The notes: generated from the sequence alone by a model not told the origin. A stretch of DNA of 64,000 bases from Sphingomonas sp. 35-24ZXX (GCF_000786215.1 NZ_JROG01000001.1:124001-188000); one strand, 5' to 3'. Numbered from the stretch's first letter, positions 24,348 to 34,039 are shown. Numbers and translations: made by a program.

Positions 24348-27300
24348 ATGGGTCCTTGTGCTTTGACGATGCCCTTCGCTAAGCAGGGGGCCTTGCCGAT
24401 AGCGAAAAGAGACAGCGTGAAAAAAGCCAGCGGAACGTCGCATGCACAAAGCCTTGCGGGCAGATGGGCAGTCGTGGGGCTGGCCGTTGGCATCGCCTTT
24501 TTCGTGATCAGCGCCGCCATCGCTTATCTCAACATCGCCAATGTGCGTACCAGCGAACGCGAGATCCGGCGCACCCACGCCGTTCTCACCACGCTCGACG
24601 ATGTGCTGTCCGCGATGCTCGATGCCGAAACCGGGCAGCGCGGCTATCTGCTCACCGGGCGGGACGTCTATCTTGAACCTTATGCCGAAGGTGTCGCGCG
24701 GGCCGACGACGAGCTGCGCAAGCTCGAGCGCCTGACCCGCGCCAACCCGGTGCAACAGGAGACCTTTTCCACGCTGCAAAACCGCGTGATGGCCAGAATG
24801 CGGATCATGGCCGAGGTGATCGAGGTGCGACGGACCGGCGGTGTCGAGGCCGCAGTGGCTGCACTCAACACCGATCGCGGCAAGAATGTCATGGATGCCA
24901 TTCGCGATCAGGTCGCCCGCATGACCCGCGAAGAACAGCGAATCCGCCAGACCCGCCTTGCGGCGATGGCCGCCGCCTCGCAGGCGGCAGTCGTGAGTGC
25001 CGTCATCACCAGCCTCAGCGGCATTGGTCTGACCATCGCGATCTTCATCCTGTTCATGCGCAACACGCGCAGCCGCGAGCGCCAGCAGTGGCTGCAGGCG
25101 GCGCAGGCTGATCTTGCCAAGGCGATGATGGGCGACAGGACCATTTCCGAACTCGCCGCAGCCATCCTCGCCTTCCTGCACGAGCGGACGGGCAGTCCGG
25201 CGGGCGCGCTGTTCAAGGGTGAGGGCGGCAGCTTCCGGCGCGCCAGCGTGCTGGGCGTGCCCGGCGATGCGGATATCCCCAGCCAGTTTGCGCTCAACGA
25301 GGGATTGATGGGCCAGGTCGCGGTCGATGGTCGCATCATGGTCCTCAACGATGTCCCGCCGGGCTATCTCACGGTCGGATCATCGCTCGGGCGCTCGGCG
25401 CCGCGCCATCTGGTGATCGCCCCGGCCAAGGCCGACGATACCGTCAACGCGGTGATCGAGCTCGGCTTTTTCGATCCCGTCGATCCCGTGGTGCTCGAAC
25501 TGCTCGACGAGGCGTCCGGCGCCATCGGCATCGCATTGCGCTCGGCAAGGTTCCGCGAACGCCTGCAGGATGCGCTGGAGGAGACCCAGCATCAGGCCAG
25601 CGAGCTTCAGGCGCAGTCCGAAGAGCTGCGGGTTTCGAACGAGGAGCTCGAAGAGCAGGGGACGGCGCTGCGCGAATCGCAGGCGCGGCTCGAACTGCAG
25701 CAGGTCGAACTCGAACAGACCAACAGTCAGCTGGAAGAGCAGGCGCAGACTCTCGAAACCCAGCGCGACGAGCTGGAGCGCGCCAGCGCCACCTTGCAGC
25801 TCAAGGCGCGCGAGCTGGAACAGGCCAGCCAGTACAAGACCGACTTCCTGGCCAACATGAGCCACGAACTGCGCACCCCGCTCAACTCGCTGCTGATCCT
25901 GTCCAAATTGCTGGGTGACAATCCCGATGGCAATCTGTCGGCCGAGCAGGTCCGGTTTGCGCAGACGATCCAGTCGTCGGGCAACGATCTGCTCAATCTC
26001 ATCAACGACATTCTCGATCTTTCCAAGATCGAGGCGGGGCATATCGAAATCCAGCCGGCGTCGGTGCCGGTCGACCGGCTGCTGGGCGATCTGCAGAAGG
26101 TGTTCCAGCCGATTGCCGACGAGCGGGGGCTGACACTGGCGCTGGAGCTCTCCGCCGATTGCCCGCGCACCCTGGTTTCCGATCGCATGCGCCTGGAACA
26201 AATCCTCAAGAACCTGATGTCGAATGCGCTCAAGTTCACCGAGCGGGGCAGCGTGCGCCTGACCGTGGCATCGGCGGACGACGACACCGTGACGCTGACG
26301 GTCGCCGATACCGGCATCGGCATCACGAAGGAACAGCAGGACAGCATCTTCGACGCGTTCCAGCAGGCCGATGGCTCGATCAGCCGGCGCTATGGCGGGA
26401 CGGGTCTGGGCCTGTCTATCTCGCGCGAACTGGCCCGGCTGCTGGGCGGTGCGATCACCGTGGACAGCGAGGTCGGCGCAGGCAGCCGGTTCATGCTCAC
26501 CATCCCTGCGGTCTACGATCCTTCCAGGGTGCCCGTGCGCGAACAGGCGCGTGCCGCGCCGCAGACACCGGTCGCCAGCCCGCAACCGGCCAGGCCCCGC
26601 CCGGCAGCCAGGCCGCGACCTGCGGGTATCGAAGACGATCGCAATGCGCTCGACACCGGCAAACGGCTGTTGCTGGTGATCGAGGACGATCCGACCTTTG
26701 CATCGATTGTCTGCGACCTTTCGCACGAAATGGGCTTCCAGTGCATCGTCGCAGGGACCGCGCAGGAGGCGATCGACGTCGCGCGCGACTACAAGCCCAG
26801 CGCGATCGTGCTTGATATTGGCCTGCCCGACCAGTCGGGGCTGACCGTGCTCGATCATCTCAAGCACCAGGACGAAACCCGGCACATCCCGATTCACGTG
26901 ATCTCGGGTGCCGACCAGAGCCAGACCGCGCTGGCGCTGGGCGCCATCGGCTATCTGGAAAAGCCGGTGCAGCGCGAGCGGCTCGCCGAGGTGCTGGCCG
27001 GGCTGCAGCAGAAGCTTGCATCCTCGATGCGGCGAGTGCTCATCGTCGAGGACAACGAGGTCCAGCGCGATGCGGTGTCGGAACTGCTCAAGTCGCAGGA
27101 TGTCGAAACCGTGGGCGTGGGAACCGTGGCGCGGTGCCTCGAGCTGCTGCGCAGCGAACCGTTCGATTGCATGGTGCTCGATCTGGCGCTTCCCGATGCC
27201 TCGGGCTTTTCGCTGCTGGAGGAGCTCAGCCAGGATACCGACCGCGCCTATCCGCCGGTGATCATCTACACTGGGCGCGATCTGACGTCCGAGGAAGAGC

Positions 27301-27848
27301 AGCGCCTGCGCCGCTATTCCAGCTCGATCATCATCAAGGGGGCAAAGTCGCCCGAACGGCTGCTCGACGAAGTGTCGCTCTTCCTCCACCAGGTGGTTGC
27401 CGAAATGCCGCCCGAGCAACGCCGGATGCTCGAAAAGGCACGGCATCGCGATGCCGCGCTGGAAGGGCGGCGCGTGCTCATTGTCGAGGATGACGTGCGG
27501 AACGTTTATTCGCTTACCAGCGTTCTGGAACCGCGCGGCGTGATCGCCAAGATCGCGCGCAACGGCCAGGAGGCCCTCGATATGCTGGAGGCAAGCGCCG
27601 ACGGGGCCGATCAACCGATCGACCTGGTGCTGATGGATGTGATGATGCCGGTGATGGACGGGCTGACCGCAGTCCGCACGATGCGCAGCAACCCGAAATG
27701 GGCCAAGCTGCCGGTCATCATGCTCACCGCCAAGGCCATGCCGGATGACCAGCAGAACTGCCTCGATGCGGGAGCCAACGATTATATGGCCAAGCCCATC
27801 GACGTGGACAAGCTGCTGTCGCTGGTGCGGGTATGGATGCCGCGCTAG
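24348..27848 (+). CDS. Hybrid sensor histidine kinase (CHASE3-GAF-HisKA-HATPase-REC-REC-REC)
   Basis: An 1166-residue membrane kinase. TM1 is at about 39-62, a CHASE3 domain at 65-205 (DAETGQRGYLLTGRDVYLEPY) and TM2 at about 214-237. A GAF domain follows (265-400), then a 100-residue Glu/Gln coiled coil (400-495). HisKA has H506 in FLANMSHELRTPLNS, and the ATPase domain (about 615-735) has NLMSNALKF, DTGIGI and GGTGLGLSI. Three receiver domains have phospho-acceptors D823 (VLDIGLPD), D945 (VLDLALPD) and D1097 (LMDVMMPVMDG). An ATG at 24369 is an alternative start. Its end overlaps the CheR gene by 16 bases. Architecture and neighbours indicate a phosphorelay with methylation-based adaptation, though no chemoreceptor is present. 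Confidence 0.92.
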   Translation: MGPCALTMPFAKQGALPIAKRDSVKKASGTSHAQSLAGRWAVVGLAVGIAFFVISAAIAYLNIANVRTSEREIRRTHAVLTTLDDVLSAMLDAETGQRGYLLTGRDVYLEPYAEGVARADDELRKLERLTRANPVQQETFSTLQNRVMARMRIMAEVIEVRRTGGVEAAVAALNTDRGKNVMDAIRDQVARMTREEQRIRQTRLAAMAAASQAAVVSAVITSLSGIGLTIAIFILFMRNTRSRERQQWLQAAQADLAKAMMGDRTISELAAAILAFLHERTGSPAGALFKGEGGSFRRASVLGVPGDADIPSQFALNEGLMGQVAVDGRIMVLNDVPPGYLTVGSSLGRSAPRHLVIAPAKADDTVNAVIELGFFDPVDPVVLELLDEASGAIGIALRSARFRERLQDALEETQHQASELQAQSEELRVSNEELEEQGTALRESQARLELQQVELEQTNSQLEEQAQTLETQRDELERASATLQLKARELEQASQYKTDFLANMSHELRTPLNSLLILSKLLGDNPDGNLSAEQVRFAQTIQSSGNDLLNLINDILDLSKIEAGHIEIQPASVPVDRLLGDLQKVFQPIADERGLTLALELSADCPRTLVSDRMRLEQILKNLMSNALKFTERGSVRLTVASADDDTVTLTVADTGIGITKEQQDSIFDAFQQADGSISRRYGGTGLGLSISRELARLLGGAITVDSEVGAGSRFMLTIPAVYDPSRVPVREQARAAPQTPVASPQPARPRPAARPRPAGIEDDRNALDTGKRLLLVIEDDPTFASIVCDLSHEMGFQCIVAGTAQEAIDVARDYKPSAIVLDIGLPDQSGLTVLDHLKHQDETRHIPIHVISGADQSQTALALGAIGYLEKPVQRERLAEVLAGLQQKLASSMRRVLIVEDNEVQRDAVSELLKSQDVETVGVGTVARCLELLRSEPFDCMVLDLALPDASGFSLLEELSQDTDRAYPPVIIYTGRDLTSEEEQRLRRYSSSIIIKGAKSPERLLDEVSLFLHQVVAEMPPEQRRMLEKARHRDAALEGRRVLIVEDDVRNVYSLTSVLEPRGVIAKIARNGQEALDMLEASADGADQPIDLVLMDVMMPVMDGLTAVRTMRSNPKWAKLPVIMLTAKAMPDDQQNCLDAGANDYMAKPIDVDKLLSLVRVWMPR

Positions 27849-28672
27849 TGCCCAGCTCGATCGAGGACATCGAAATCCAGCTGCTGCTGGAGGCGTTGTA
27901 CCAGCATTATCACTATGATTTCCGGCATTATGCCCGCGCCTCGATCAAGCGCCGGCTGGTGCAGGCGCGCGCGCAGCTGGGCTATGAGAGCATCTCGGAA
28001 ATCCAGGCTGCGGTGCTGCGCGATGCGACGTTGCTGCCCCGGCTGCTCGATTTCCTGACTGTTCAGGTCAGCGAGATGTTTCGCGATCCTTCCTATTTCC
28101 GGGCCTTGCGCGAGAAGGTCATCCCGCATCTGCATACCTATCCCTCGCTCAAGGTGTGGGTCGCCGGCTGCAGCCATGGCGAAGAGCTGTATTCGCTCGC
28201 CATCCTGTTTCACGAGGAGGGGCTGGCCAAGAAGACGCTGTTCTACGCCACCGACATCAATCCGTCCGCACTCAAGGCCGCGCAGGCCGGGGTGTACTCG
28301 CTCGACCGGATCCGGCTGTTCACCGAAAACCATCAGCAATCGGGTGGGCGTTCTTCGCTGTCCGATTATTACACTGCCAATTACGGGCGCGCGGTGTTCG
28401 ACAAGGCGCTGTGCAGCCAGGTCGTGTTTTCCGACCACAGCCTGGTCACCGACGCGGCCTTCGGCGAGATGCACCTGATCTCCTGCCGCAATGTGCTGAT
28501 CTATTTCGACCGCGAATTGCAGGATCGCGCCGTCGGACTGTTCCGCGATTCGCTCGCGCGCCGGGGTTTTCTGGGGCTGGGGTCGAAGGAGAGCCTGCGG
28601 TTTTCGGCGCATGCCGACGCCTTTGGCGAATTCGTGCGCGAAGAAAAAATCTACCAACGGACCGGGGCATGA
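27833..28672 (+). CDS. cheR: CheR-type protein glutamate methyltransferase
   Basis: A 279-residue SAM-dependent methyltransferase. The N-terminal helical domain has YHYDFRHYARASIKRRL, followed by LTVQVSEMFRDPSYFRALRE. The SAM-binding core shows KVWVAGCSHGEELYSLAILF, LFYATDINPSALKAA and LISCRNVLIYFDR, all hallmark CheR motifs. It methylates glutamates on receptor-like proteins. It overlaps the upstream kinase by 16 bases and shares an ATGA overlap with CheB, so it belongs to one operon. With no methyl-accepting protein nearby, the kinase's Glu/Gln-rich coiled coil is a plausible target. Confidence 0.93.
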   Translation: MDAALVPSSIEDIEIQLLLEALYQHYHYDFRHYARASIKRRLVQARAQLGYESISEIQAAVLRDATLLPRLLDFLTVQVSEMFRDPSYFRALREKVIPHLHTYPSLKVWVAGCSHGEELYSLAILFHEEGLAKKTLFYATDINPSALKAAQAGVYSLDRIRLFTENHQQSGGRSSLSDYYTANYGRAVFDKALCSQVVFSDHSLVTDAAFGEMHLISCRNVLIYFDRELQDRAVGLFRDSLARRGFLGLGSKESLRFSAHADAFGEFVREEKIYQRTGA

Positions 28673-29229
28673 CCAGGGCGGTGGTCATCGGCGCGTCTGC
28701 GGGCGGGGTTCAGGCGCTGTCGTGGATACTGACCGCCTTGCCGCCGGAATTCGCTTGCCCGATCCTGATCGTGCTGCACGTGCCGCAGCGAGCCGACAAC
28801 CCGCTGGTCGACTTGCTGCGGGCCCGATGCCTGCTGGAAGTCAAAGAGGCCGAGGACAAGGAAATGCTCCAGCACGGAACGGTCTATTTCGCGCCTCCCG
28901 GCTATCATATGCTGATCGAGAAGGACCTGTCGATTGCCCTGTCATCCGACGAGCCGGTCAACTTTTCGCGCCCTGCCATCGATGTGCTGTTCGAGACCGC
29001 TGCCGATGCACTGGGGCAGGACGTGACGGCGATCATCCTCACCGGCGCCAACCATGATGGTGCCCGGGGTCTCCGCGCGATCGGTGCCGCAGGTGGCACG
29101 ACCATCGTCCAGGACCCCAGCACGGCCGAAATGCCCACCATGCCGCTCGCCGCGCTCGAAGCCTGCCCGCAAGCACGGTCACTGAGCATCGACGAGATCG
29201 TCGTTCACTTGCGGCAGGAGGCAGCGTGA
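28669..29229 (+). CDS. cheB: CheB-type protein-glutamate methylesterase without receiver domain
   Basis: A 186-residue stand-alone CheB_methylest domain that hydrolyses receptor glutamyl methyl esters. The catalytic triad is visible: S10 in VVIGASAGGVQ, H37 in VLHVPQRADN and D130 in ILTGANHDGARG. FAPPGYHMLIE is the substrate-side motif. Ordinary CheB proteins are about 350 residues with an N-terminal receiver; here it is absent, so activity cannot be switched by direct phosphorylation. The start ATG overlaps the CheR stop (ATGA), and the stop overlaps the next gene, showing tight coupling. Confidence 0.93.
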   Translation: MTRAVVIGASAGGVQALSWILTALPPEFACPILIVLHVPQRADNPLVDLLRARCLLEVKEAEDKEMLQHGTVYFAPPGYHMLIEKDLSIALSSDEPVNFSRPAIDVLFETAADALGQDVTAIILTGANHDGARGLRAIGAAGGTTIVQDPSTAEMPTMPLAALEACPQARSLSIDEIVVHLRQEAA

Positions 29230-30368
29230 TGGCAATGGCTGATGATCCGGGCCGCATCCTGCTGGTCGACGATCTCGAGGAAAACCTGATTGCCCTGAAT
29301 GCGCTGCTGCGCCGCGAAGGGTTGAGCTGCGACACCGCGCGCAGCGGCGAAGAGGCTCTCGAGCTGCTGCTGGTCAAGGACTATGCGCTGGCCTTTCTTG
29401 ACGTGCAGATGCCGGGCATGGACGGCTTCGAGCTGGCCGAGTTCATGCGCAACAGCGAACGATCGCGCCATATCCCGATCATCTTCGTCACCGCTGGCGC
29501 AGGCGATGGCACGCGGCGGTTCAAGGGCTATGAGGCCGGCGCGGTCGACTTCATCCAGAAGCCGATCGAGGCCGATATCCTGCGGTCGAAGGCGCGGGTG
29601 TTTCTGGAGCTCTATAACCAGCGCCGGCAACTGGCAGCGCAGCGCGACGAACTTGCCGCGCTGACCGAATCGCTCAAGCAGGCCGATCTTCAGAAGAACC
29701 GTTTTCTGGCGGTGCTCGGGCACGAGCTGCGCAACCCCATCATGGCACTGAATGCCGGGCTGATCATGCTCGAGCGGCGCAAGGGACAGAGCGTGGAGGG
29801 CGAAATCCGCACCTCGATGGCGCGCTATCTGACGCACATGACCCGGCTGGTGGAGGATCTGCTCGATATCTCGCGGATCGAGCAGGGCAAGATCTCGCTG
29901 CAGCGCGATCGGCTGGCCCTGAACGACGTGCTGGCCTTTGCGGTCGAGACATCGCGCCCCGCGATCGACGAGGCCGGGCATCAGCTGCACCTGCAACTGC
30001 CTGAAGAACCGGTGTTTCTGCATGCCGACCACGCCCGCATGGCGCAGATCATCGGCAACCTGGTCAGCAATGCCGCGAAATACACCCCCGCGTCGGGGGA
30101 AATCCGCGTCATCGCGCGGGTCGAGGGCGATGGGGTCCGGATCGAGGTCAGCGACAATGGCATCGGCATCGCGCCCGAGCAGCAGGGGCGGATCTTCGGG
30201 ATCTTCGAACAGGTCGATGTCGACGGCACAATCAAGCAGGACGGGCTGGGGATCGGTCTGGCGCTGGTCAAGCAGCTGGTCGAACTGCATGGCGGTACCA
30301 TTCGCCTGAAACACAGCGCGCCGGGAGAGGGCAGCACGTTCGAGCTTTGCCTGTCCACGGTTGCGTGA
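29229..30368 (+). CDS. Response regulator/histidine kinase fusion (REC-HisKA-HATPase)
   Basis: A 379-residue cytosolic protein. The receiver domain is at 1-125 with D58 in AFLDVQMPGMDG and Lys in DFIQKPIE, followed by a short coiled coil (135-155). HisKA has H165 in FLAVLGHELRNPIM, and the ATPase domain at 260-375 has NLVSNAAKY, DNGIGIAPE and DGLGIGLALVK. There is no membrane segment. The ATG at 29229 overlaps the CheB stop (TGATG); a GTG at 29226 is also in frame. It probably receives phosphate from the large hybrid kinase and passes it on, making a branched relay; no DNA-binding output protein is encoded in the operon. Confidence 0.9.
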   Translation: MAMADDPGRILLVDDLEENLIALNALLRREGLSCDTARSGEEALELLLVKDYALAFLDVQMPGMDGFELAEFMRNSERSRHIPIIFVTAGAGDGTRRFKGYEAGAVDFIQKPIEADILRSKARVFLELYNQRRQLAAQRDELAALTESLKQADLQKNRFLAVLGHELRNPIMALNAGLIMLERRKGQSVEGEIRTSMARYLTHMTRLVEDLLDISRIEQGKISLQRDRLALNDVLAFAVETSRPAIDEAGHQLHLQLPEEPVFLHADHARMAQIIGNLVSNAAKYTPASGEIRVIARVEGDGVRIEVSDNGIGIAPEQQGRIFGIFEQVDVDGTIKQDGLGIGLALVKQLVELHGGTIRLKHSAPGEGSTFELCLSTVA

Positions 30369-30465
30369 AAGCGCCTGAACGGGCGGGGCCGCCTTCGGTC
30401 CCGTGGCGGGCGCTAGCGATCGTTCCTGCTCGACAAGCGCTGGCGGTTCCACCAGTGTCCATCGC

Positions 30466-31659
30466 ATGAAGCCCCTGTCGCACTCTCAGCCTTTGGCCTT
30501 GCCTTATCTGGCGTGGCCGACCGTGGTGCTGGCCGGGGTCGCAGCGCCCGCGCTGGCGATGACGTTGCTGGCAGACACTCCCGCACCTGCACCGCTGACA
30601 TTGGTGGGCGGTCCGATCCTCGCGGTTGGCCTGATGGGTGTCGGCATGATCGCCGCCGCGGTCGCCGGGCGCTTCTGGCTCGGGGTGCTGCTGGCCCTGC
30701 TCGCCGGCGCCGGGCTTCTGCTGCTTGCCCGCGGGCTTGGCATGCCGCCCTTGCCGCATCCGTTTTCCACCGGTCTGGCAATGATCGTGTCCAGCATCAG
30801 CTTTGCCGCGCGGGGCAAGCTGTTTGCCCGCAGTGCGGCCGACAAGGGCTGGTGGATCGCGGTGTTCGTCGTGGGCGGGGAGGCGGCGATGCTGCTGACA
30901 GCCTCGGCCATGCCGGGGGCGTTGCCGGACTGGCTGCTGGTGCTGTTGCCCGCGCAATGGTCCAGCGTGGCGATCCAGACCGCGTTGACAGGCACGGGGA
31001 CGCGCGCGGCCGGCTCGGCGCTCGTCGCGCTCGCCGGCACGGCGGGCGTCACGCTGCTGGTGGCCAGTCTCTGGCCGCGCCGCTGGCCCTATGCCCTGAT
31101 GTTCACCGCGTGGCTTGCCCTGTCCGCATGGGTCTGGAACCACCCCGGTCCGCCGATGCCACGCGCCGATCTTGCTCTGGCGGCGGCGCCCGCCGGGGCG
31201 ATTGCGCCGATGGCGACCACGCCGCCCGATGCTGCAACCGCCAGCGCGCTCGCCCGCGTTCGCCGCCAGATCGAAACCTGGCCCGCCGCTGCCGATCCGG
31301 ACCTTGTCCAGCGGGCACGGAACCTGTTGCTGATCGCTGCGGTGGCCGATCTGTATGATACCGAGCCGCTGCAATCCCACCTGGCGGGGCTGGTCGCGGA
31401 CGAGCTGAACACGCGCCTGCCCGCCGACAGGCGTGCCGCCATTCTCGCTGCGATCGCCGCCGATCCTGCTGGCGGCAGCGTGGCCGCGCGCGAGAGGCTG
31501 CCGGACCTTGGTCTGCCGGCAAATGTGGGCAATGATGCCCCGGTGCGAAACCGGATGGGGCTTTATGCCGCGCGCCTCGCCGAACAGGCGGCCGCCACTG
31601 CGCCCGTGACGCACTCGCCGGGCAACCCATCACCGGTTGACGGGCGGGCAGGGCGATGA
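30466..31659 (+). CDS. Polytopic inner-membrane protein of unknown function
   Basis: A 397-residue protein with about eight hydrophobic helices in the first 260 residues, then a soluble helical tail of about 135 residues facing one compartment. The start at 30466 is taken because MKPLSHSQP directly precedes the first helix; the frame is open to 30403. It is about 100 bases after the REC-kinase gene and its stop overlaps the next start (ATGA). I recognise no family. Position suggests an envelope target or sensor connected with the signalling operon. Confidence 0.7.
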   Translation: MKPLSHSQPLALPYLAWPTVVLAGVAAPALAMTLLADTPAPAPLTLVGGPILAVGLMGVGMIAAAVAGRFWLGVLLALLAGAGLLLLARGLGMPPLPHPFSTGLAMIVSSISFAARGKLFARSAADKGWWIAVFVVGGEAAMLLTASAMPGALPDWLLVLLPAQWSSVAIQTALTGTGTRAAGSALVALAGTAGVTLLVASLWPRRWPYALMFTAWLALSAWVWNHPGPPMPRADLALAAAPAGAIAPMATTPPDAATASALARVRRQIETWPAAADPDLVQRARNLLLIAAVADLYDTEPLQSHLAGLVADELNTRLPADRRAAILAAIAADPAGGSVAARERLPDLGLPANVGNDAPVRNRMGLYAARLAEQAAATAPVTHSPGNPSPVDGRAGR

Positions 31660-32588
31660 AGACGGTGCTTCTGTCCTTGGCGGCAAGCCTGCTGATGCCT
31701 GCCGCATCCGCCCCCGCACATGCACAGGTGCCGCCGCCGGAAAATGAAATCGTGGTCAGTGCCAAGCGGTCGGGCGCACCGATGTGGACGATCGATACGC
31801 CGACCGGAACCGTGCTGCTGGTGGGTGAAATCCGCGCGGTCCCCAAAAGCACGCCGTGGGAGCCGGAGCGGTTGCGCGATGCCACCGGCGAAGCGCGCCG
31901 AGTGATCCTGCGTGCCGCGCCGAAATTCTCGCCCGGCGATGTCCTGCGACTGATCTTTCGCGGCGGCAGCTTCACCAAACTGCCCGACAAGAAGGTGGCG
32001 GCGAGCTATCTGACGGTGGAACAGCGCGCGCGGCTGGCTGCGCTGGAGACCCGGTACAAGGCCGATTATGATCGGGCCAGTTTTCTGATGTCCGCGTTCG
32101 ACCTGCTGGCGCGGCGGCTCGACTTCGACGATGCCACCACCGATGATGCCACCGATATCGTGCAAAAGGCCGCCGCGCGCGCCGACATCGCCATCGTCCG
32201 GCCCGAGCGGTTTCGCGGCGAAGACCTGCTGGACAATCTGGCAGCGGCCGCGCCCGCCAGCCACATCGGCTGTCTGGAAGCGGCGATGACCGCGACCGAG
32301 GCGGGCCCCGCCGTCATCGAGGCCCGCGGCAATGCCTGGCGCCGGTTCGATATCCCGGCGGTGATGGCCAATCCGCTCGAGATCGCGCTCAACACCTGCT
32401 GGCCATGGGCCGATGAGGACCTGGGCGGCGAAATCCGGGACCAATGGACGCGACTGATCGCCGAGGCGGCGGCGAGCGAAGGGGTGACTCTCGCGGTCGT
32501 GCCGCTGGGGGTGCTGGCCGAGAAACAGGGCGTGCTCGATCAGCTCGAGGCGCGGGGGCTGGCGGTCGCCGGACCCAGGTGGCGCTGA
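31656..32588 (+). CDS. Exported TraB/GumN-like protein
   Basis: A 310-residue protein with a signal peptide (MKTVLLSLAASLLMPAASA...AHAQ). The mature start IVVSAKRSGAPMWTIDTPTG is followed by TVLLVGEIRAVPKSTPW, the strand-turn of the TraB/GumN fold, in which G-x-x-H normally appears; here the histidine is replaced (VGEIRAV). A second block, SHIGCLEAAM and GNAWRRFDIPAV, fits the family too. TraB/GumN proteins resemble erythromycin-esterase/Tiki metalloproteases, but with the metal-site histidine apparently gone this copy may be non-catalytic. It overlaps the upstream membrane protein gene by four bases. Confidence 0.65.
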   Translation: MKTVLLSLAASLLMPAASAPAHAQVPPPENEIVVSAKRSGAPMWTIDTPTGTVLLVGEIRAVPKSTPWEPERLRDATGEARRVILRAAPKFSPGDVLRLIFRGGSFTKLPDKKVAASYLTVEQRARLAALETRYKADYDRASFLMSAFDLLARRLDFDDATTDDATDIVQKAAARADIAIVRPERFRGEDLLDNLAAAAPASHIGCLEAAMTATEAGPAVIEARGNAWRRFDIPAVMANPLEIALNTCWPWADEDLGGEIRDQWTRLIAEAAASEGVTLAVVPLGVLAEKQGVLDQLEARGLAVAGPRWR

Positions 32589-32645
32589 GCCGGCTTGGTT
32601 CGGGACTTCAGCAGACGACCATTCGACAGGCGCAGGCAGCCATCG

Positions 32646-33947
32646 TCAATCCGCCCACTGGCCCGGATCATCGTCCATTCCGATGAGGGCAAGTCCATGG
32701 GCAATCGACGTCAGCTCGTCGCCCGTGGCGATGCGGTCTGCCCCAAAACGGCGCTCGAACACGGCCCGGATCGCGGGGATCAGCGACGAACCGCCGGTCA
32801 GAAACACGCGGTCGATGGCGCCCGGCGCTACGCCTGCCTGCGCCAGCGCCTTGTCCATCGCGGCTTCGATGCGCAGCAGATCGGCTGCGATCCACTGTTC
32901 GAACTGATGGCGCTCGACCTCGGCTTCGATCTCGACACCGCCCCCGGAGAAGGCAAAGCTTGCCGTCTCGGCCTGCGAAAGCGCGCGCTTCAGCGTTCCG
33001 ACTGCGTCGTACAGCGCAAATCCCTGCTCGTTCTCGATCAGCGCGATCATGCGACCGATCTGGTCCGGGGATAGGGCATCGCGCTGCAGCCGCCGCAGCT
33101 CGTCGAGCGTGCGGCGATTGCGCATCATCGCGAGCCGCGACCAGTTGCCAAAGTCCGAGAAATGCCCGCCGGGGATGTCGAGAATCTTGCCGAACGACCG
33201 GTACTGGCTGCCTTTTCCGAGCAGCGGCAGAACCAGATGATCGACAATCCGATAGTCAAACTGATCGCCTGCGATCGCAATCCCCGCCGATGCCAGCGGG
33301 ACGCAGCGGCGCGGCGCGCCGGGCTCGGCAATGGTGACCACCGAAAAGTCGGTTGTGCCGCCGCCGAAATCAGCCACCAGGATCGTGGCAGGCTGGTCGA
33401 GCCTCGTCGCATAGCTGTGCGCCGCGCCCAGCGGTTCATAGACATAGAGAATTTCGGTGCCCAGCGCCTCGAACATCAGGTCGTAGCGCTGCCGGGCCAG
33501 TTGAGCGTCCGCTCTGGCCCCGGCATATTCGACCGGGCGGCCGACAATGACGCGGGCAGGCGGTGCGTCCAGCACGCCATTGGCATGCGAGATCAGGTGC
33601 TTGAGGAAGATGCCGCCCAGCTCTTCGAACCGGTAGGGGCGGTTGTAGATCATCGCCCGTTCGAACATGGGGCTGGCGGCCACGCTCTTGAACGACTGGA
33701 TGAACCGACAATCCAGCGGCGACTGCAGATATTCCTCGATCGCCCAGGGCCCGGCCTCATGCGCGACACCCTGCCATGCCCGCTCGTCCTCCCAGAAGCA
33801 CAGGGCAGAGCGGAACACGGCGCTGGCCGTCGCCCCGCTTCCGAGATGAACCAGCTGCGCGGTGCCATCCGGCGTCGCCAGCGATGCGACGGTGTTGGTC
33901 GTGCCGAAATCGAGACCGAGCGCCTCTGTCGTTCGTTTGCTGGTCAT
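32646..33947 (-). CDS. Hsp70-family protein, YegD-like
   Basis: A 433-residue actin-fold ATPase. Phosphate-1 motif LGLDFGTTNTVASLA is at 10-24, connect/phosphate-2 motif ILVADFGGGTTDFSVV lies near 190, and the adenosine motif FLTGGSSLIPAIRAVF lies near 390. It lacks the peptide-binding domain and lid of DnaK, and matches the short YegD subgroup by length and by the motif GKILDIPGGHFSDFGNWSRL. Its clients are unknown. It converges with the TraB/GumN-like gene and is transcribed in the same direction as the YegS-like lipid kinase behind it. Confidence 0.9.
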   Translation of the reverse strand: MTSKRTTEALGLDFGTTNTVASLATPDGTAQLVHLGSGATASAVFRSALCFWEDERAWQGVAHEAGPWAIEEYLQSPLDCRFIQSFKSVAASPMFERAMIYNRPYRFEELGGIFLKHLISHANGVLDAPPARVIVGRPVEYAGARADAQLARQRYDLMFEALGTEILYVYEPLGAAHSYATRLDQPATILVADFGGGTTDFSVVTIAEPGAPRRCVPLASAGIAIAGDQFDYRIVDHLVLPLLGKGSQYRSFGKILDIPGGHFSDFGNWSRLAMMRNRRTLDELRRLQRDALSPDQIGRMIALIENEQGFALYDAVGTLKRALSQAETASFAFSGGGVEIEAEVERHQFEQWIAADLLRIEAAMDKALAQAGVAPGAIDRVFLTGGSSLIPAIRAVFERRFGADRIATGDELTSIAHGLALIGMDDDPGQWAD

Positions 33948-34039
33948 GACATGTCCTGTGTTGTTGCATCTTCCGGCGGTGGGGCCAGGCTGCGCAGAGC
34001 GTTGCGGTTTCCCAACCCTCTGTTCAGCGGCCTCTGGCG

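Noticed and set aside
25380-27614. Minus-strand ORF of 744 codons opposite the hybrid kinase
   Set aside because: Shadow of a GC-rich coding frame; composition is not protein-like and the plus frame has intact HisKA, HATPase and three receivers.
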